Made by a program: the position numbers and the translations under genes. The notes beneath the pieces are model-generated. The model ran no database searches and was not told the DNA's origin. It saw only the letters and a list, made by a program, of their open reading frames with translations. Below, piece by piece: positions 1 through 7,815 of a DNA stretch of 17,738 bases (positions are counted from its first letter, which is position 1; every line of letters starts with the position of its first letter). This DNA comes from Akkermansiaceae bacterium UBA1518 (GTDB lineage Bacteria; Verrucomicrobiota; Verrucomicrobiia; Verrucomicrobiales; Akkermansiaceae), in contig DCQM01000086.1 in NCBI GenBank assembly GCA_002323895.1, forward strand, positions 1-17,738, written 5' to 3'.

Positions 1-132
1 GTTATTGAATTAGAAGCCCTAAAAAAGGGGCATGTACACGAATTCGATCTTGGGGCCTTGCGTTCGAGTAACGGAGGTGAATTACTTCACCGTCATGCCT
101 ATTACACCGTGAACGAGGTCCCTAAAAAATAG
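1..132 (+). CDS. 3' end of an unidentified protein (truncated by window edge)
   Basis: Frame 1 is open from the first base to a TAG at 130-132 and gives 43 residues with a protein-like composition, ending HRHAYYTVNEVPKK. The start lies outside the window. I do not recognise the family; the tail is His/Tyr-rich and carries no catalytic motif that I can name. The plus-strand orientation matches the sugar-catabolism genes downstream, but about 300 bases separate it from the next gene, so it is probably a different transcription unit. An open frame of this length could arise by chance, so the call is moderate. Confidence 0.5.
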   Translation, partial: VIELEALKKGHVHEFDLGALRSSNGGELLHRHAYYTVNEVPKK

Positions 133-434
133 ACAGGGAGATGGTGCTTCGGAAATGATATTTCTTAAATAAGAAGCTGAGGCTGTTAATGTAAGTTGCT
201 TCGATGATACCAAATTACTAGAGTTCCAAATATGGTAACCATGAAAGTCATACTTGTTTGAGAAATCCAGAGGAGTGGTTCAGGCAATTGGTGGCGGCAG
301 TTCACTGAATGATAAGAGTAGAGTAGTCAGCGGTGGCCCCTAATGGAGATGCGAACGATGGTGATCTTGAAAATACGAGTGGAAATTGGAGGTTAAATGC
401 GAAGTCGCTTGCCTGTTAGAAGGGCCTGAGGAGA
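133..434. other. Intergenic leader region upstream of the aldo/keto reductase
   Basis: No convincing gene lies in these 302 bases. Two small structures are visible. One is an AT-rich 14-bp palindrome at 162-175 (TTCTTA-AA-TAAGAA). The other is a Shine-Dalgarno-led mini-ORF at 397-429, listed separately. The region presumably holds the end of the upstream transcript and the promoter of the reductase, but I could not identify a confident -35/-10 pair or a U-tailed terminator. Confidence 0.4.
397..429 (+). CDS. Possible 10-residue Arg-rich leader peptide
   Basis: An ATG at 397 follows a GGAGG (388-392) with a 4-nt spacer and encodes MRSRLPVRRA before TGA (427-429). Four of the ten residues are arginine, using four different codons. 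The TGA overlaps the GAGGAG (428-433) that serves the downstream reductase, so the layout would allow translational coupling or reinitiation. The short spacer and tiny length make chance occurrence quite possible. Confidence 0.2.
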   Translation: MRSRLPVRRA

Positions 435-443
435 ATGGGGGGT

Positions 444-1460
444 ATGGAAAAAAGGCGACTAGGAACAAGTGGAATTGTAGTCAGTGAAATTTGCATGGGG
501 ACCATGACTTTCGGAACGCAGGCTGACAAGGAAGAGAGTTTCCGAATTATGGATGAATCGATTGAATCTGGAATCGATTTTTTTGATACCGCGGAAGTCT
601 ATCCTGTGCCTCCAACGGAGGAGTTGGCTGGGTTAACCGAAGAATGGGTGGGGGAATGGTTGAAGTCGAAGCCTCGGGAGTCGGTAATTTTGGCAACAAA
701 AGTGGCGGGAGCGGCTCATGGCTGGTTTTGTCCGCCGATTCGTCATGGGAAAGCTGCTCTCGACCGTGTTCATTTGCGAAAAGCTTTGGAGGGAAGTTTG
801 AGTCGTTTGGGAACGGACTACGTTGATTTATATCAGATTCACTGGCCAGATCATGGGATGAGGGCGGCGGATACTCTCGAGGTTCTTGATGAATTCGTAA
901 AAGAGGGGAAGGTGCGAGCGATTGGGCTGAGTAACGATGATTCTTATGGAGTTATGAAGAGCCTTTGGACAAGTGATCTAGGAGGGATGACCCGCATTGA
1001 TTCGATACAAAATAATTTTTCACTGAATAACCGTAGGGACGAGCATGAGTTAGCTGAATGTTTGCGGAGAGAAAATGTGAGCCTCCTGCCTTATAGCCCA
1101 TTAGCGGGTGGAGTTTTGACGGGGAAATATAACGATGGGGTTCCCGATGGCGCGCGCTTTTCCGAATACCTAACAAATGGTGGAGCGCGTCAACGGGCTA
1201 TGGCGACGCGTTTTGTGAACGATCGGACTATTGCCTCGACTAAGCGTTTTGGCGAGATCGCAAAGGAGCTTGATCTTAATGTGACGACACTTGCGACAGC
1301 TTGGAGCAAACAGCATGATTTTGTGGCGGCGACGATAGTGGGCGTGCGCGCGGCTGCGCAGATGGAGCCGATTCTTAAAGCGGCGGGTTTGAAATTGGAC
1401 GAAAAAACGCTTACTTTAATCGATGAAGTGAGCAACGAGATTAAGTATCCGATGGGATAG
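444..1460 (+). CDS. Tas-like NADP(H)-dependent aldo/keto reductase
   Basis: Predicted cytoplasmic (beta/alpha)8-barrel oxidoreductase of 338 aa that interconverts carbonyls and alcohols with NAD(P)H. The catalytic tetrad is visible as Asp48 and Tyr53 (FFDTAEVYP), Lys86 (ATKV) and His133 (YQIHWPD). The stretch AEVYPVPP...GLTEEWVGEWL and the later SPLAGGVLTGKY closely resemble the E. coli Tas branch of the family, recalled from memory. The ATG at 444 is preferred over the one at 435: GAGGAG (428-433) sits 10 nt before 444 but abuts 435. The gene lies upstream of the catabolic operon in the same direction with a gap of about 300 bases, so it may act on the same class of substrate under its own promoter. 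The physiological substrate cannot be read from the sequence. Confidence 0.92.
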   Translation: MEKRRLGTSGIVVSEICMGTMTFGTQADKEESFRIMDESIESGIDFFDTAEVYPVPPTEELAGLTEEWVGEWLKSKPRESVILATKVAGAAHGWFCPPIRHGKAALDRVHLRKALEGSLSRLGTDYVDLYQIHWPDHGMRAADTLEVLDEFVKEGKVRAIGLSNDDSYGVMKSLWTSDLGGMTRIDSIQNNFSLNNRRDEHELAECLRRENVSLLPYSPLAGGVLTGKYNDGVPDGARFSEYLTNGGARQRAMATRFVNDRTIASTKRFGEIAKELDLNVTTLATAWSKQHDFVAATIVGVRAAAQMEPILKAAGLKLDEKTLTLIDEVSNEIKYPMG

Positions 1461-1768
1461 GTGATCAAGCCAGAGCCGCAAAGAATAGCGATCTTGAATA
1501 ATTTCTCAAGTAGTATGACCATCTCAAGAGCTCGTGTTGAGGCAGGTAGTGATTTGGTTGAGTGGGCCCAACAAAGATGGCTCGTTTAGACGCCAATTGA
1601 TAATGGTGATGGGACAGTGGTTCTGAGGGTCTTTGGTGATACGCTTGTTTCAGACTCCGAGAAAACATTCACGCGTCTCTGGGTTCAGATAAATTCGTTA
1701 AATTAAGCCTTGCGAATTTGTTGCGTGCAACTAAATTGCGCCCGATGAAAATAGAGGACCGGTTGCGG
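1461..1768. other. Intergenic control region of the catabolic operon
   Basis: No gene is supported here. The region separates the reductase from the four-gene operon. It contains an A/T-rich stretch (about 1689-1705) where a promoter -10 element could lie, and an operator-like palindrome at 1720-1731, given as its own feature. Open reading frames on the minus strand across it have no recognisable protein content. An in-frame TTG at 1718 and an ATG at 1745 could extend the downstream gene into this region. Confidence 0.4.
1720..1731. promoter_or_regulatory. Operator-like palindrome, candidate LacI-family binding site
   Basis: The 12-mer GTTGCGTGCAAC is an inverted repeat with 5-bp arms around a GT centre. 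Flanking AATTT and AAATT extend the dyad imperfectly with a 1-nt offset. It lies 37 nt before the preferred start at 1769, where a repressor could block transcription of an operon that encodes its own LacI-type regulator two genes in. The dyad and its position are seen; the function is inferred. Confidence 0.35.
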
Positions 1769-2689
1769 ATGCGGACATTGGGGCGAAAGCCTGAGGGGAT
1801 GGCTGCGTGTCTACTTCCTTTTGAAGAAGATGGTTCCATGGCGCGGGATGCGTTTCAGGCTGCGATACAGCGAACGGAGGAGGTCGGCTTAAAATGTGCC
1901 GTGAATATGGATACAGGTTATGCCAATTATCTCTCGAATGACGAACGTGTGAAGGTTTTGGAATGGACGCGTGAGGCGCTTGGTGCTGATCGATCTTTTG
2001 TAGCTGGGGTATTCGTAGAAGGTTTGGAGGGCGACTTGGTCGACCTTTATCGCAGGGGAGCTGATGCGATTGCTGAGCGCGGAGGGACGCCTATTCTTTT
2101 TCAGACGACCCGTTTCCACGAGTGGGCGAGTGACGAGATTGTCGAGCTCTATACCAAAGTTTGCGAACCCTATGATTCGGTTCTTGGTTTTGAGTTAGGT
2201 CAGATGTTTGCTCCTAACGGAATGATTTACAGTGAGGAGGTGATTCGCGGATTGATGGGTATCCCCGCCCTGAAGGGAATCAAGCATTCCTCACTTAGCC
2301 GAGATGAAGAGCTGAAGCGCCTTGCTTTACGGGATGAAGTAAGGCCCGATTTTCGAATATACACAGGAAACGATCTTGGGATTGATATGATCGAATACGG
2401 CTCTGATTATCTCCTTGGCCTTGCTGCGTTTTGCCCAGAGAAATTTGCTGAGCGGGACAGGTTATGGAGCGTCAATGACGCGGCCTATTTCGAATTAAAT
2501 GACGCCCTTCAATATCTAGGAAACTTGGGATTCCGGGAGTCCGTTCCGGCTTACAAACACAGCTGCGCCGTTTTTCAAAATCTTCTCGGGCGTATCCCAA
2601 CGAGCGAACCTCACAAGCTCTGTCCCCGCCGACCGGATTGGGAGGTCGACATTATGAAAGATTGCGCCAAGCGATTAGGCTACTTTTAA
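1769..2689 (+). CDS. DHDPS/N-acetylneuraminate lyase-family class I aldolase
   Basis: A 306-aa TIM-barrel protein of the dihydrodipicolinate synthase superfamily, which forms or cleaves C-C bonds to pyruvate-like or 2-oxo acid substrates through a lysine Schiff base. The candidate lysine is Lys172 in LKGIKHSS, and the following IYTGND...GSDYLLGLAAFCPE (about 198-224) matches the family's later strands. The family GTTGE motif is altered to MDTGY (47-51). The YNxP tyrosine region reads PILFQTT, so the usual proton-relay Tyr appears to be Phe111. It is therefore unlikely to be true DapA. Start: ATG 1769 has AGAGGA (1753-1758) 10 nt upstream; TTG 1718 and ATG 1745 are alternatives with weaker signals. 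It is first in a tight operon, 1 nt before the LacI-type gene. Probable role: aldol cleavage in catabolism of an unidentified sugar-derived acid. Confidence 0.85.
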   Translation: MRTLGRKPEGMAACLLPFEEDGSMARDAFQAAIQRTEEVGLKCAVNMDTGYANYLSNDERVKVLEWTREALGADRSFVAGVFVEGLEGDLVDLYRRGADAIAERGGTPILFQTTRFHEWASDEIVELYTKVCEPYDSVLGFELGQMFAPNGMIYSEEVIRGLMGIPALKGIKHSSLSRDEELKRLALRDEVRPDFRIYTGNDLGIDMIEYGSDYLLGLAAFCPEKFAERDRLWSVNDAAYFELNDALQYLGNLGFRESVPAYKHSCAVFQNLLGRIPTSEPHKLCPRRPDWEVDIMKDCAKRLGYF

Positions 2690-2690
2690 A

Positions 2691-3695
2691 ATGAGTGGAG
2701 CGGTTGAAAAAGTGACGATGGCTAAGGTTGCCGAGAAGGCAGGCGTTTCAAAAGCGACAGTTTCCCGCGCGATTGGTGGATCTGTATTAATTGGGGAGGA
2801 TGTTCGATTACATGTTGAGTCCATCGCGAAAAAACTCGGATACGTTAGGCGTTCCCAGAAGCGACACGCTGAGAGATCGATTCTCACCATCAAGCTTGTT
2901 TTGCCTCCAGCCAAGGAACGGAGCACGCAATTATTCTACAATTTCATGACTTTGACTGAAGGGCTTCGTGAAGGGCTTCTTCCATCGGTCGCTAATCTAA
3001 TTGTCGAAACATCTTCGGATAAATATCAGCCCTTCCCTCATAAAAAAGGAGGAGAGGTGGATGGGTTTGTTTTCGCATTTCACCGTCCCTCAGGTCGGGT
3101 CTTGAGCGAGATTAAGGAGCGCGGAGTGCCCTGTGTAGTTCTGAACCGTATGGTGCGTGGAGTAAGGCACGTGATCAGTGATCATCAGGACGCCATGAAA
3201 CAACTTGTTGGTCATCTTGCCGAACGAGATGTGAGTGGCAACTGCTGCTATATTTACTATGGGGGCTTTGGTGATCTCACTCGTGCCCGATTAAATGGAT
3301 TCACAGAAGGATGTTTGGAATATGGAATCGATTTTGATCCGTCAGCTGATCAGTCGAAGGTCGAGAGTCCCAGTGAAATTACTGCCGATCATGTAAAAGC
3401 GCTCTATGATCGTGGGGTGCGAACTTTTGTGGGGTTTAATGATGTTGTGGGAATCATCCTCATGCAGCAATTAAGATCACTCGGCTTAAAAATTCCCGAT
3501 GACGTGAGGGTGACCGGTTGCGATTGCGGCCCTATTCACGAAATCGCTCATCCTAAACTGACATCGGTAAATCTTTCTGTTTTTGAATTGTCCAGAGAGG
3601 TTGGACGGTCTCTTCAGTCGGAGATCGTGCAGCGCGAGAAGAGCATGAATACTCTTTTGATTAAGGGGAAATTGTTTGTTGGAGAAACTACTTAA
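2691..3695 (+). CDS. LacI-family transcriptional regulator
   Basis: A 334-aa DNA-binding regulator. An N-terminal helix-turn-helix plus hinge helix (about residues 8-57) contains TMAKVAEKAGVSKATVSRAI, and the LGYV that ends the LacI DNA-binding domain is present. The rest is a periplasmic-binding-protein-like effector domain, including VDGFVFA (about 124), a VGFNDVVG segment in the second lobe, and the late PDDVRVTGCDCGPI...HPKLTSVN block that mirrors IPDDVAVVGFDD...PLTTV of the family. Length is normal. It sits inside the operon it probably controls, 1 nt after the aldolase and 3 nt before the isomerase. A start at ATG 2718 would truncate the residues before TMAKV and is less likely. The effector is unknown; a pathway sugar or intermediate is inferred. 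Confidence 0.93.
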   Translation: MSGAVEKVTMAKVAEKAGVSKATVSRAIGGSVLIGEDVRLHVESIAKKLGYVRRSQKRHAERSILTIKLVLPPAKERSTQLFYNFMTLTEGLREGLLPSVANLIVETSSDKYQPFPHKKGGEVDGFVFAFHRPSGRVLSEIKERGVPCVVLNRMVRGVRHVISDHQDAMKQLVGHLAERDVSGNCCYIYYGGFGDLTRARLNGFTEGCLEYGIDFDPSADQSKVESPSEITADHVKALYDRGVRTFVGFNDVVGIILMQQLRSLGLKIPDDVRVTGCDCGPIHEIAHPKLTSVNLSVFELSREVGRSLQSEIVQREKSMNTLLIKGKLFVGETT

Positions 3696-3698
3696 TCG

Positions 3699-4523
3699 AT
3701 GAATTATCAGGATCTTGCTGTTCACACTTTTACGACTAAGCCGTGGTCGATTGATGAGTGTATCGAGGAATATGCGAGGCGTGGGATTGGGGGGATTTCG
3801 ATTTGGCGTGAAACGGTTGAGGGTGAGGATCTTTGTTCGGTTGCGCGCCAAGTGCGCGATGCAGGACTACGTGGAATTTCATATGTGCGAGGAGGGTTTT
3901 TTACTGGGAAGACGGAGAGGGAGAGGAGGAACGCGCTTGAGGAAAACCGTCAGTTGATTCGTGAGGCGGAAATTTTGGGGCTTCCTTCATTAGTTTTGGT
4001 TTGTGGAGCTACGGTTGGGCAAAGTCCGCGGGAAAATTATGAGCAAATTCGCGACGCGATAGCGACGCTTGCCGATGAGGCAGCGTCTCATGGGGTAAGA
4101 CTTTTGATTGAGCCACTTCATCCTGTTTATGCTGGTGATCGCTCGGCGATTCCATCGCTCCGGGTAGCGAATGACCTGTGTGAAGAGGTTAATCACCATA
4201 ATGTGGGGATAGCCCTAGATGTTTATCATGTTTGGTGGGAGCTTGATCTCGCCGAGCAAATTCAACGATGTGCCAAAAATGGTTGGCTGGACGCGTATCA
4301 TATTTGTGATTTTAAACCTGATCAGAGTCACCTACTTTTAGATCGTGGTATCATGGGGGAAGGATGTTGTGATCTTCATGGAATTGATGGGATGATGAGG
4401 GATGTAGGGTTTGAAGGGTTTCGCGAAGTGGAGATTTTTTCATCCAAATGGTGGGAGCGCGATCAAGGGGAATTTCTTGATGAAATCCTCTACGCCTACG
4501 ACAAAGTTTATCAATTATTATGA
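3699..4523 (+). CDS. Sugar phosphate isomerase/epimerase (xylose-isomerase-like TIM barrel)
   Basis: A 274-aa protein of the AP-endonuclease-2/xylose-isomerase-like superfamily, which epimerises or isomerises sugars by metal-assisted proton transfer. The expected metal-ligand series is present: Glu138 (LLIEPLHP), Asp174 with His177 (ALDVYHVWW), His201 (YHICDFK) and Glu245 (EVEIFSS). Its spacing is close to that of D-tagatose/D-psicose 3-epimerases, with both glutamates and the helper histidine kept. A further Glu221 lies in GEGCCD. The gene starts 3 nt after the LacI-type gene and overlaps the dehydrogenase by ATGA, so it is translationally coupled. The substrate cannot be told; related proteins also include inosose dehydratases and 2-keto-myo-inositol isomerases. 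Confidence 0.88.
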   Translation: MNYQDLAVHTFTTKPWSIDECIEEYARRGIGGISIWRETVEGEDLCSVARQVRDAGLRGISYVRGGFFTGKTERERRNALEENRQLIREAEILGLPSLVLVCGATVGQSPRENYEQIRDAIATLADEAASHGVRLLIEPLHPVYAGDRSAIPSLRVANDLCEEVNHHNVGIALDVYHVWWELDLAEQIQRCAKNGWLDAYHICDFKPDQSHLLLDRGIMGEGCCDLHGIDGMMRDVGFEGFREVEIFSSKWWERDQGEFLDEILYAYDKVYQLL

Positions 4524-5668
4524 GTGCAGAAAATATCGAGAGGATCGGAGTCATCATGAATGGCGTCACTGGAAGAATGGGAACTAATCAACATTTGGCT
4601 CGGTCGATTTTAGCAATTCGAGAGCAGGGCGGGGTTGAACTTGGGGATGGCGTGCGACTCATGCCCGAACCAATTTTGACTGGGCGGAATGAGGAGAAAT
4701 TGAAGGCGCTTGCAATCGATTATGGAGTAGAAAAATATTCTACGAATCTTGATGCGGTGCTTGCGGATGATTCCTACTCGATTTTTTTCGATGCGTCGGG
4801 AACTCCCTATCGTATTGGTTTTTTAGAGCGCGCAATTGCAGCGGGAAAACACATCTACTGTGAAAAGCCGACGGCGGTTGATCCTTCTGAAGCGTTCCGC
4901 ATTGCCGAGATCGCAGAGACGGCTGGAGTGAAAAATGGAACTGTTCAGGACAAGCTTTGGTTGCCTGGGATTCAAGCCTTTTTAAAACTGCGTGATGAAG
5001 GTTTTTTTGGAGAAATACTTTCGGTGCGAGGCGAGTTTGGGTATTGGGTTTTTTCTGGTCACGATGCAAAGCAGGAGTCCCAACGTCCAAGTTGGAATTA
5101 CCGTCAGGAGGATGGTGGAGGGATCATTATCGATATGCATTGCCACTGGCGCTATGTCATCGATAACCTTTTCGGCGAAATTTCTGAGGTGTTTACCCAT
5201 GCTGCCACTCACTTGCCTGAGCGGATTGGAGAAGATGGAAATCCCTACCGATGTACGGCCGATGATGCGGCTTATGCCTTATTTAAGACCAAGACTGGGG
5301 TGGTCTGTCAATTCAACTCATCTTGGGATGTAAGGGTCCGCCGCGATGATCTGCTAACCATGCAGGTTGATGGAACTAAAGGGAGTGCAATTGTCGGGCT
5401 TCGTAAGTGCTGGGCCCAGAGCCTTGACAACACGCCTCGTCCAGTCTGGAACCCTGATGTGGATAGCCCTATCGATTATTACGCTAACTGGGATATCGTT
5501 GACCCGGGACCCTGTGAGAATGCTTTTAAGGTCCAATGGGAGCTCTTTCTCAAGCATATTGCACTTGATGAGCCGTTCCCTTGGTCTCTTCGCGAGGGAG
5601 CAAAAGGTGTTGATCTCGCGGCCAAGTCCTGGGAGAGCCACAAGTCTGGTTCCTGGATAAAAGTTTAA
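4520..5668 (+). CDS. Gfo/Idh/MocA-family NAD(P)-dependent oxidoreductase
   Basis: A 382-aa sugar/polyol dehydrogenase-type protein. The N-terminal Rossmann fold has a glycine-rich loop GVTGRMG (15-21). The conserved EKP at 115-117 (IYCEKPTAVDP) supplies the family's catalytic lysine, Lys116. The C-terminal domain opens with GGGIIIDMHCHW (199-210), giving the usual Asp205 and His209. An insert after the first helix (about 31-50, REQGGVELGDGVRLMPEP) is longer than in canonical members and probably marks a subfamily. The ATG overlaps the previous stop (ATGA), so it is the last gene of the coupled unit. It probably oxidises or reduces a ring or chain hydroxyl of the substrate before isomerisation and aldol cleavage. 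Cofactor and substrate are not determinable here. Confidence 0.92.
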   Translation: MSAENIERIGVIMNGVTGRMGTNQHLARSILAIREQGGVELGDGVRLMPEPILTGRNEEKLKALAIDYGVEKYSTNLDAVLADDSYSIFFDASGTPYRIGFLERAIAAGKHIYCEKPTAVDPSEAFRIAEIAETAGVKNGTVQDKLWLPGIQAFLKLRDEGFFGEILSVRGEFGYWVFSGHDAKQESQRPSWNYRQEDGGGIIIDMHCHWRYVIDNLFGEISEVFTHAATHLPERIGEDGNPYRCTADDAAYALFKTKTGVVCQFNSSWDVRVRRDDLLTMQVDGTKGSAIVGLRKCWAQSLDNTPRPVWNPDVDSPIDYYANWDIVDPGPCENAFKVQWELFLKHIALDEPFPWSLREGAKGVDLAAKSWESHKSGSWIKV

Positions 5669-5734
5669 GTTGGAGTCTTTCGCTCTTGCCGCAAGCCACT
5701 TTGATCGGTGATGCTGTGCGAAGCACATTCTGTA

Positions 5735-6031
5735 ATGGAAACTATTCTACATATTCCCGAAACCAAAAAAGCCTCATCGATCAAGCAGGTCGTATCGTCA
5801 CTTCATGATCAGGGTCTCGATCCAAAGCATGATAAAAAGGACTGGGGGGACTGGATCAATCTTCCACCCAATAAAACTGTCATCAGTATCGCTTCAGAGC
5901 GCGGTATGACTCGCTCTGCAACTATCGAGTTTGCGGAAGGTGAAGATGATCATCTTGAGATTCCGATCGTCACAGCATTTCGGGAGCTTGGTTGGTATGG
6001 CACGGACGAGGACGGAGAATATCAGCTTTAG
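5735..6031 (+). CDS. Unrecognised small acidic protein (98 aa)
   Basis: An open frame encodes METILHIPETKKASSIKQVV..., and the last third is rich in Asp and Glu (about 66-98, ending GTDEDGEYQL). I recognise no family. There is no signal peptide or membrane segment; a soluble alpha/beta domain of roughly 75 residues with WGDWINLPPNKTV in the middle is plausible. The ATG at 5735 is chosen because the extension from 5708 (MMLCEAHSV) looks non-native, although neither has a strong Shine-Dalgarno sequence. It lies 66 nt after the dehydrogenase in the same direction and converges with nadB. Coding character is supported by even amino-acid use and by the absence of a better frame. Confidence 0.6.
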   Translation: METILHIPETKKASSIKQVVSSLHDQGLDPKHDKKDWGDWINLPPNKTVISIASERGMTRSATIEFAEGEDDHLEIPIVTAFRELGWYGTDEDGEYQL

Positions 6032-6178
6032 GCAGTGGGCATACCCAAGAGAGTTTGAGGAAAACTGTCCTCTAATGCGACATACGAATTCTTGTTTGTC
6101 CTAATAGATAACTCTCACTTCCTTGACTTGAGAGGATGTGGTTTTGCCAATCCGGAAGATTTAGCTTCGAAAGATGAA

Positions 6179-7795
6179 TTAGAATCTACGCAAGACTGTG
6201 TCTTGATCGAATCTTTGTTCACGGTGTGGATAGTCTAGAGTATGGTGAGATCCACGTGACTCTTTTCTGAGGAGAGCTGAGTCGACGATCAGGGATGCGG
6301 TCGCTACAAGGTTTCTTAGCTCGAGGATGTCGGGGGTAAGAGTGTAACCCCAGTAGAATTCCTTGACCTCACGACGAAGATTTTGGAGGCGGTAGGCAGC
6401 ACGACGCAGGCGATTATCGGTTCTCACGATGGAGACGTAATCCTGCATAGTTCGACGAAGTTCATCCCAAGCGTGGTAAATGTTTACCAATTCATCGGGT
6501 GGTGCTGCATTGCCGGGTTCCCATATCGGAATTGCGGGTGCTGTCGGGACTTCTTTGGCCGGAGGGTAAAGGCGCATGATTTCACCAAGGGCACGTCTGG
6601 CAAGAACGTTGCCTTCAAGAAGACTGTTTGAGGCAAGTCGATTTGCGCCATGAAGACCTGTACAGGCGACTTCGCCGATAGCGTATAGCCCGCGCACTGA
6701 GGTTTTTCCAAAAAGGTCGGTTTCTACTCCTCCGCATTGATAATGAGCGGCGGGCACGACCGGAATGGGCTTCTTGAGTGCATCGTGACCAAAGGAGAGG
6801 AGAGTTTCGTGGATGAAAGGAAAACGCTCAGTGAAGGTTTCGCCGAGGGGAGCAATATCAAGAAAGACACAGGGCGCGCCGGTGCGTTTGATTTCGGTGT
6901 CGATGGCGCGGGCTACGATGTCACGAGCTGCGAGCGATCCACGTGGGTCATGGTCATTAACGAATTGGTGTCCTTGATCATTAATCAGTAAGGCACCCTC
7001 GCCGCGGACGGCTTCTGAGACTAAAAAGGAGCGGGCTTCTGGACCGGTGGCGGCAGGGTTATAAAAGCAGGTAGGGTGAAATTGCACGAACTCCATATTT
7101 GAGACCGAGGCTCCAGCTCTCCAACACATTGCTAGGCCATCACCTGTTGCTGAATCTGGATTAGTGGTGTATAAATAGGATTTCCCACATCCGCCTGTGG
7201 CGACAATGACTCGTGGCGACTCCATGACTTTGACCTTCCCAGATTTGATCTCGAGAACGTAAGCTCCTAGGACTCGGTTGTCGGTGACGACGCCGAGTTT
7301 TCCAGTGGTAATGAGATCAATAGCATAGTGATTCTCGAGCAGCGTGATTTGAGGGTGACGTCTTGCGGTTTCGACAAGCGAAGTGGCAATCTCGCGGCCA
7401 GTCGTATCTTTAGCGTGAAGGATTCGGCGTTCAGAGTGACCACCTTCTTTGCCAAGCGAATAACGATCTGGAGCATTATGATTTTTATCAAAGTTAGTAC
7501 CCCAAGCAACCAGTTCATCGATAGTCTCGCTCCCTTCCTCCACGATCGTGCGAACGGCTTCCTCGTTGCAAAGTCCGGCACCTGCTTCAAGGGTATCTGC
7601 GATGTGCTTTTCATAGTTGTCGTCGGGATCGCGCAGTCCTTCCGGAAGGACTGCTGAGATGCCGCCCTGAGCCCACGCGGTATTAGATTCAAGAACTTTG
7701 CCTTTGGTGATGACAGTTACAGTGCCAAAGCCGGCAGCTTTGATAGCAAAGGAAAGCCCGGCGATACCGGAACCGATCACAAGAAAGTCAGACAT
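6179..7795 (-). CDS. nadB: L-aspartate oxidase
   Basis: A 538-aa cytoplasmic flavoprotein that oxidises L-aspartate to iminoaspartate, the first step of de novo NAD synthesis; NadA then makes quinolinate. It belongs to the succinate dehydrogenase/fumarate reductase flavoprotein family. Visible elements in order are an N-terminal FAD dinucleotide-binding loop GSGIAG, HSERRILHAKDTTG, the GGCGKSYLYTTNP and SATGDGLAM blocks, FVQFHPT, the HDPRGSLAARDIVARAI block with its catalytic-region arginine, and the late IGEVACTGLHGANRLASNSLLEG FAD-contact signature. Length matches E. coli NadB (about 540 aa). The ATG at 7795 (MSDFLVIGSG) is preferred over the upstream one at 7831, since the FAD-binding strand begins right after it and AAGG lies about 9 nt upstream. 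nadA and nadC are not in the window. Confidence 0.96.
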   Translation of the reverse strand: MSDFLVIGSGIAGLSFAIKAAGFGTVTVITKGKVLESNTAWAQGGISAVLPEGLRDPDDNYEKHIADTLEAGAGLCNEEAVRTIVEEGSETIDELVAWGTNFDKNHNAPDRYSLGKEGGHSERRILHAKDTTGREIATSLVETARRHPQITLLENHYAIDLITTGKLGVVTDNRVLGAYVLEIKSGKVKVMESPRVIVATGGCGKSYLYTTNPDSATGDGLAMCWRAGASVSNMEFVQFHPTCFYNPAATGPEARSFLVSEAVRGEGALLINDQGHQFVNDHDPRGSLAARDIVARAIDTEIKRTGAPCVFLDIAPLGETFTERFPFIHETLLSFGHDALKKPIPVVPAAHYQCGGVETDLFGKTSVRGLYAIGEVACTGLHGANRLASNSLLEGNVLARRALGEIMRLYPPAKEVPTAPAIPIWEPGNAAPPDELVNIYHAWDELRRTMQDYVSIVRTDNRLRRAAYRLQNLRREVKEFYWGYTLTPDILELRNLVATASLIVDSALLRKESRGSHHTLDYPHREQRFDQDTVLRRF

Positions 7796-7815
7796 TGGAA
7801 AAAACCTTGGCTTCA

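Noticed and set aside
162..175. AT-rich palindrome TTCTTA-AA-TAAGAA
   Set aside because: Too AT-rich and isolated to claim as an operator or terminator; kept only as a remark in the intergenic entry.
6057..6072. Short hairpin GAGGA-AAACTG-TCCTC after the 98-aa gene
   Set aside because: Only five base pairs and no T-tract follows, so termination is not supported.
6112..6134. Possible terminator hairpin (CTCTCA...TGAGAG) between the 98-aa gene and nadB
   Set aside because: Six base pairs with an 11-nt loop and no adjacent T-run on either strand is too weak to call.
7267..7692. Long minus-strand frame inside nadB in a different reading frame
   Set aside because: A shadow of nadB with no independent protein motifs.
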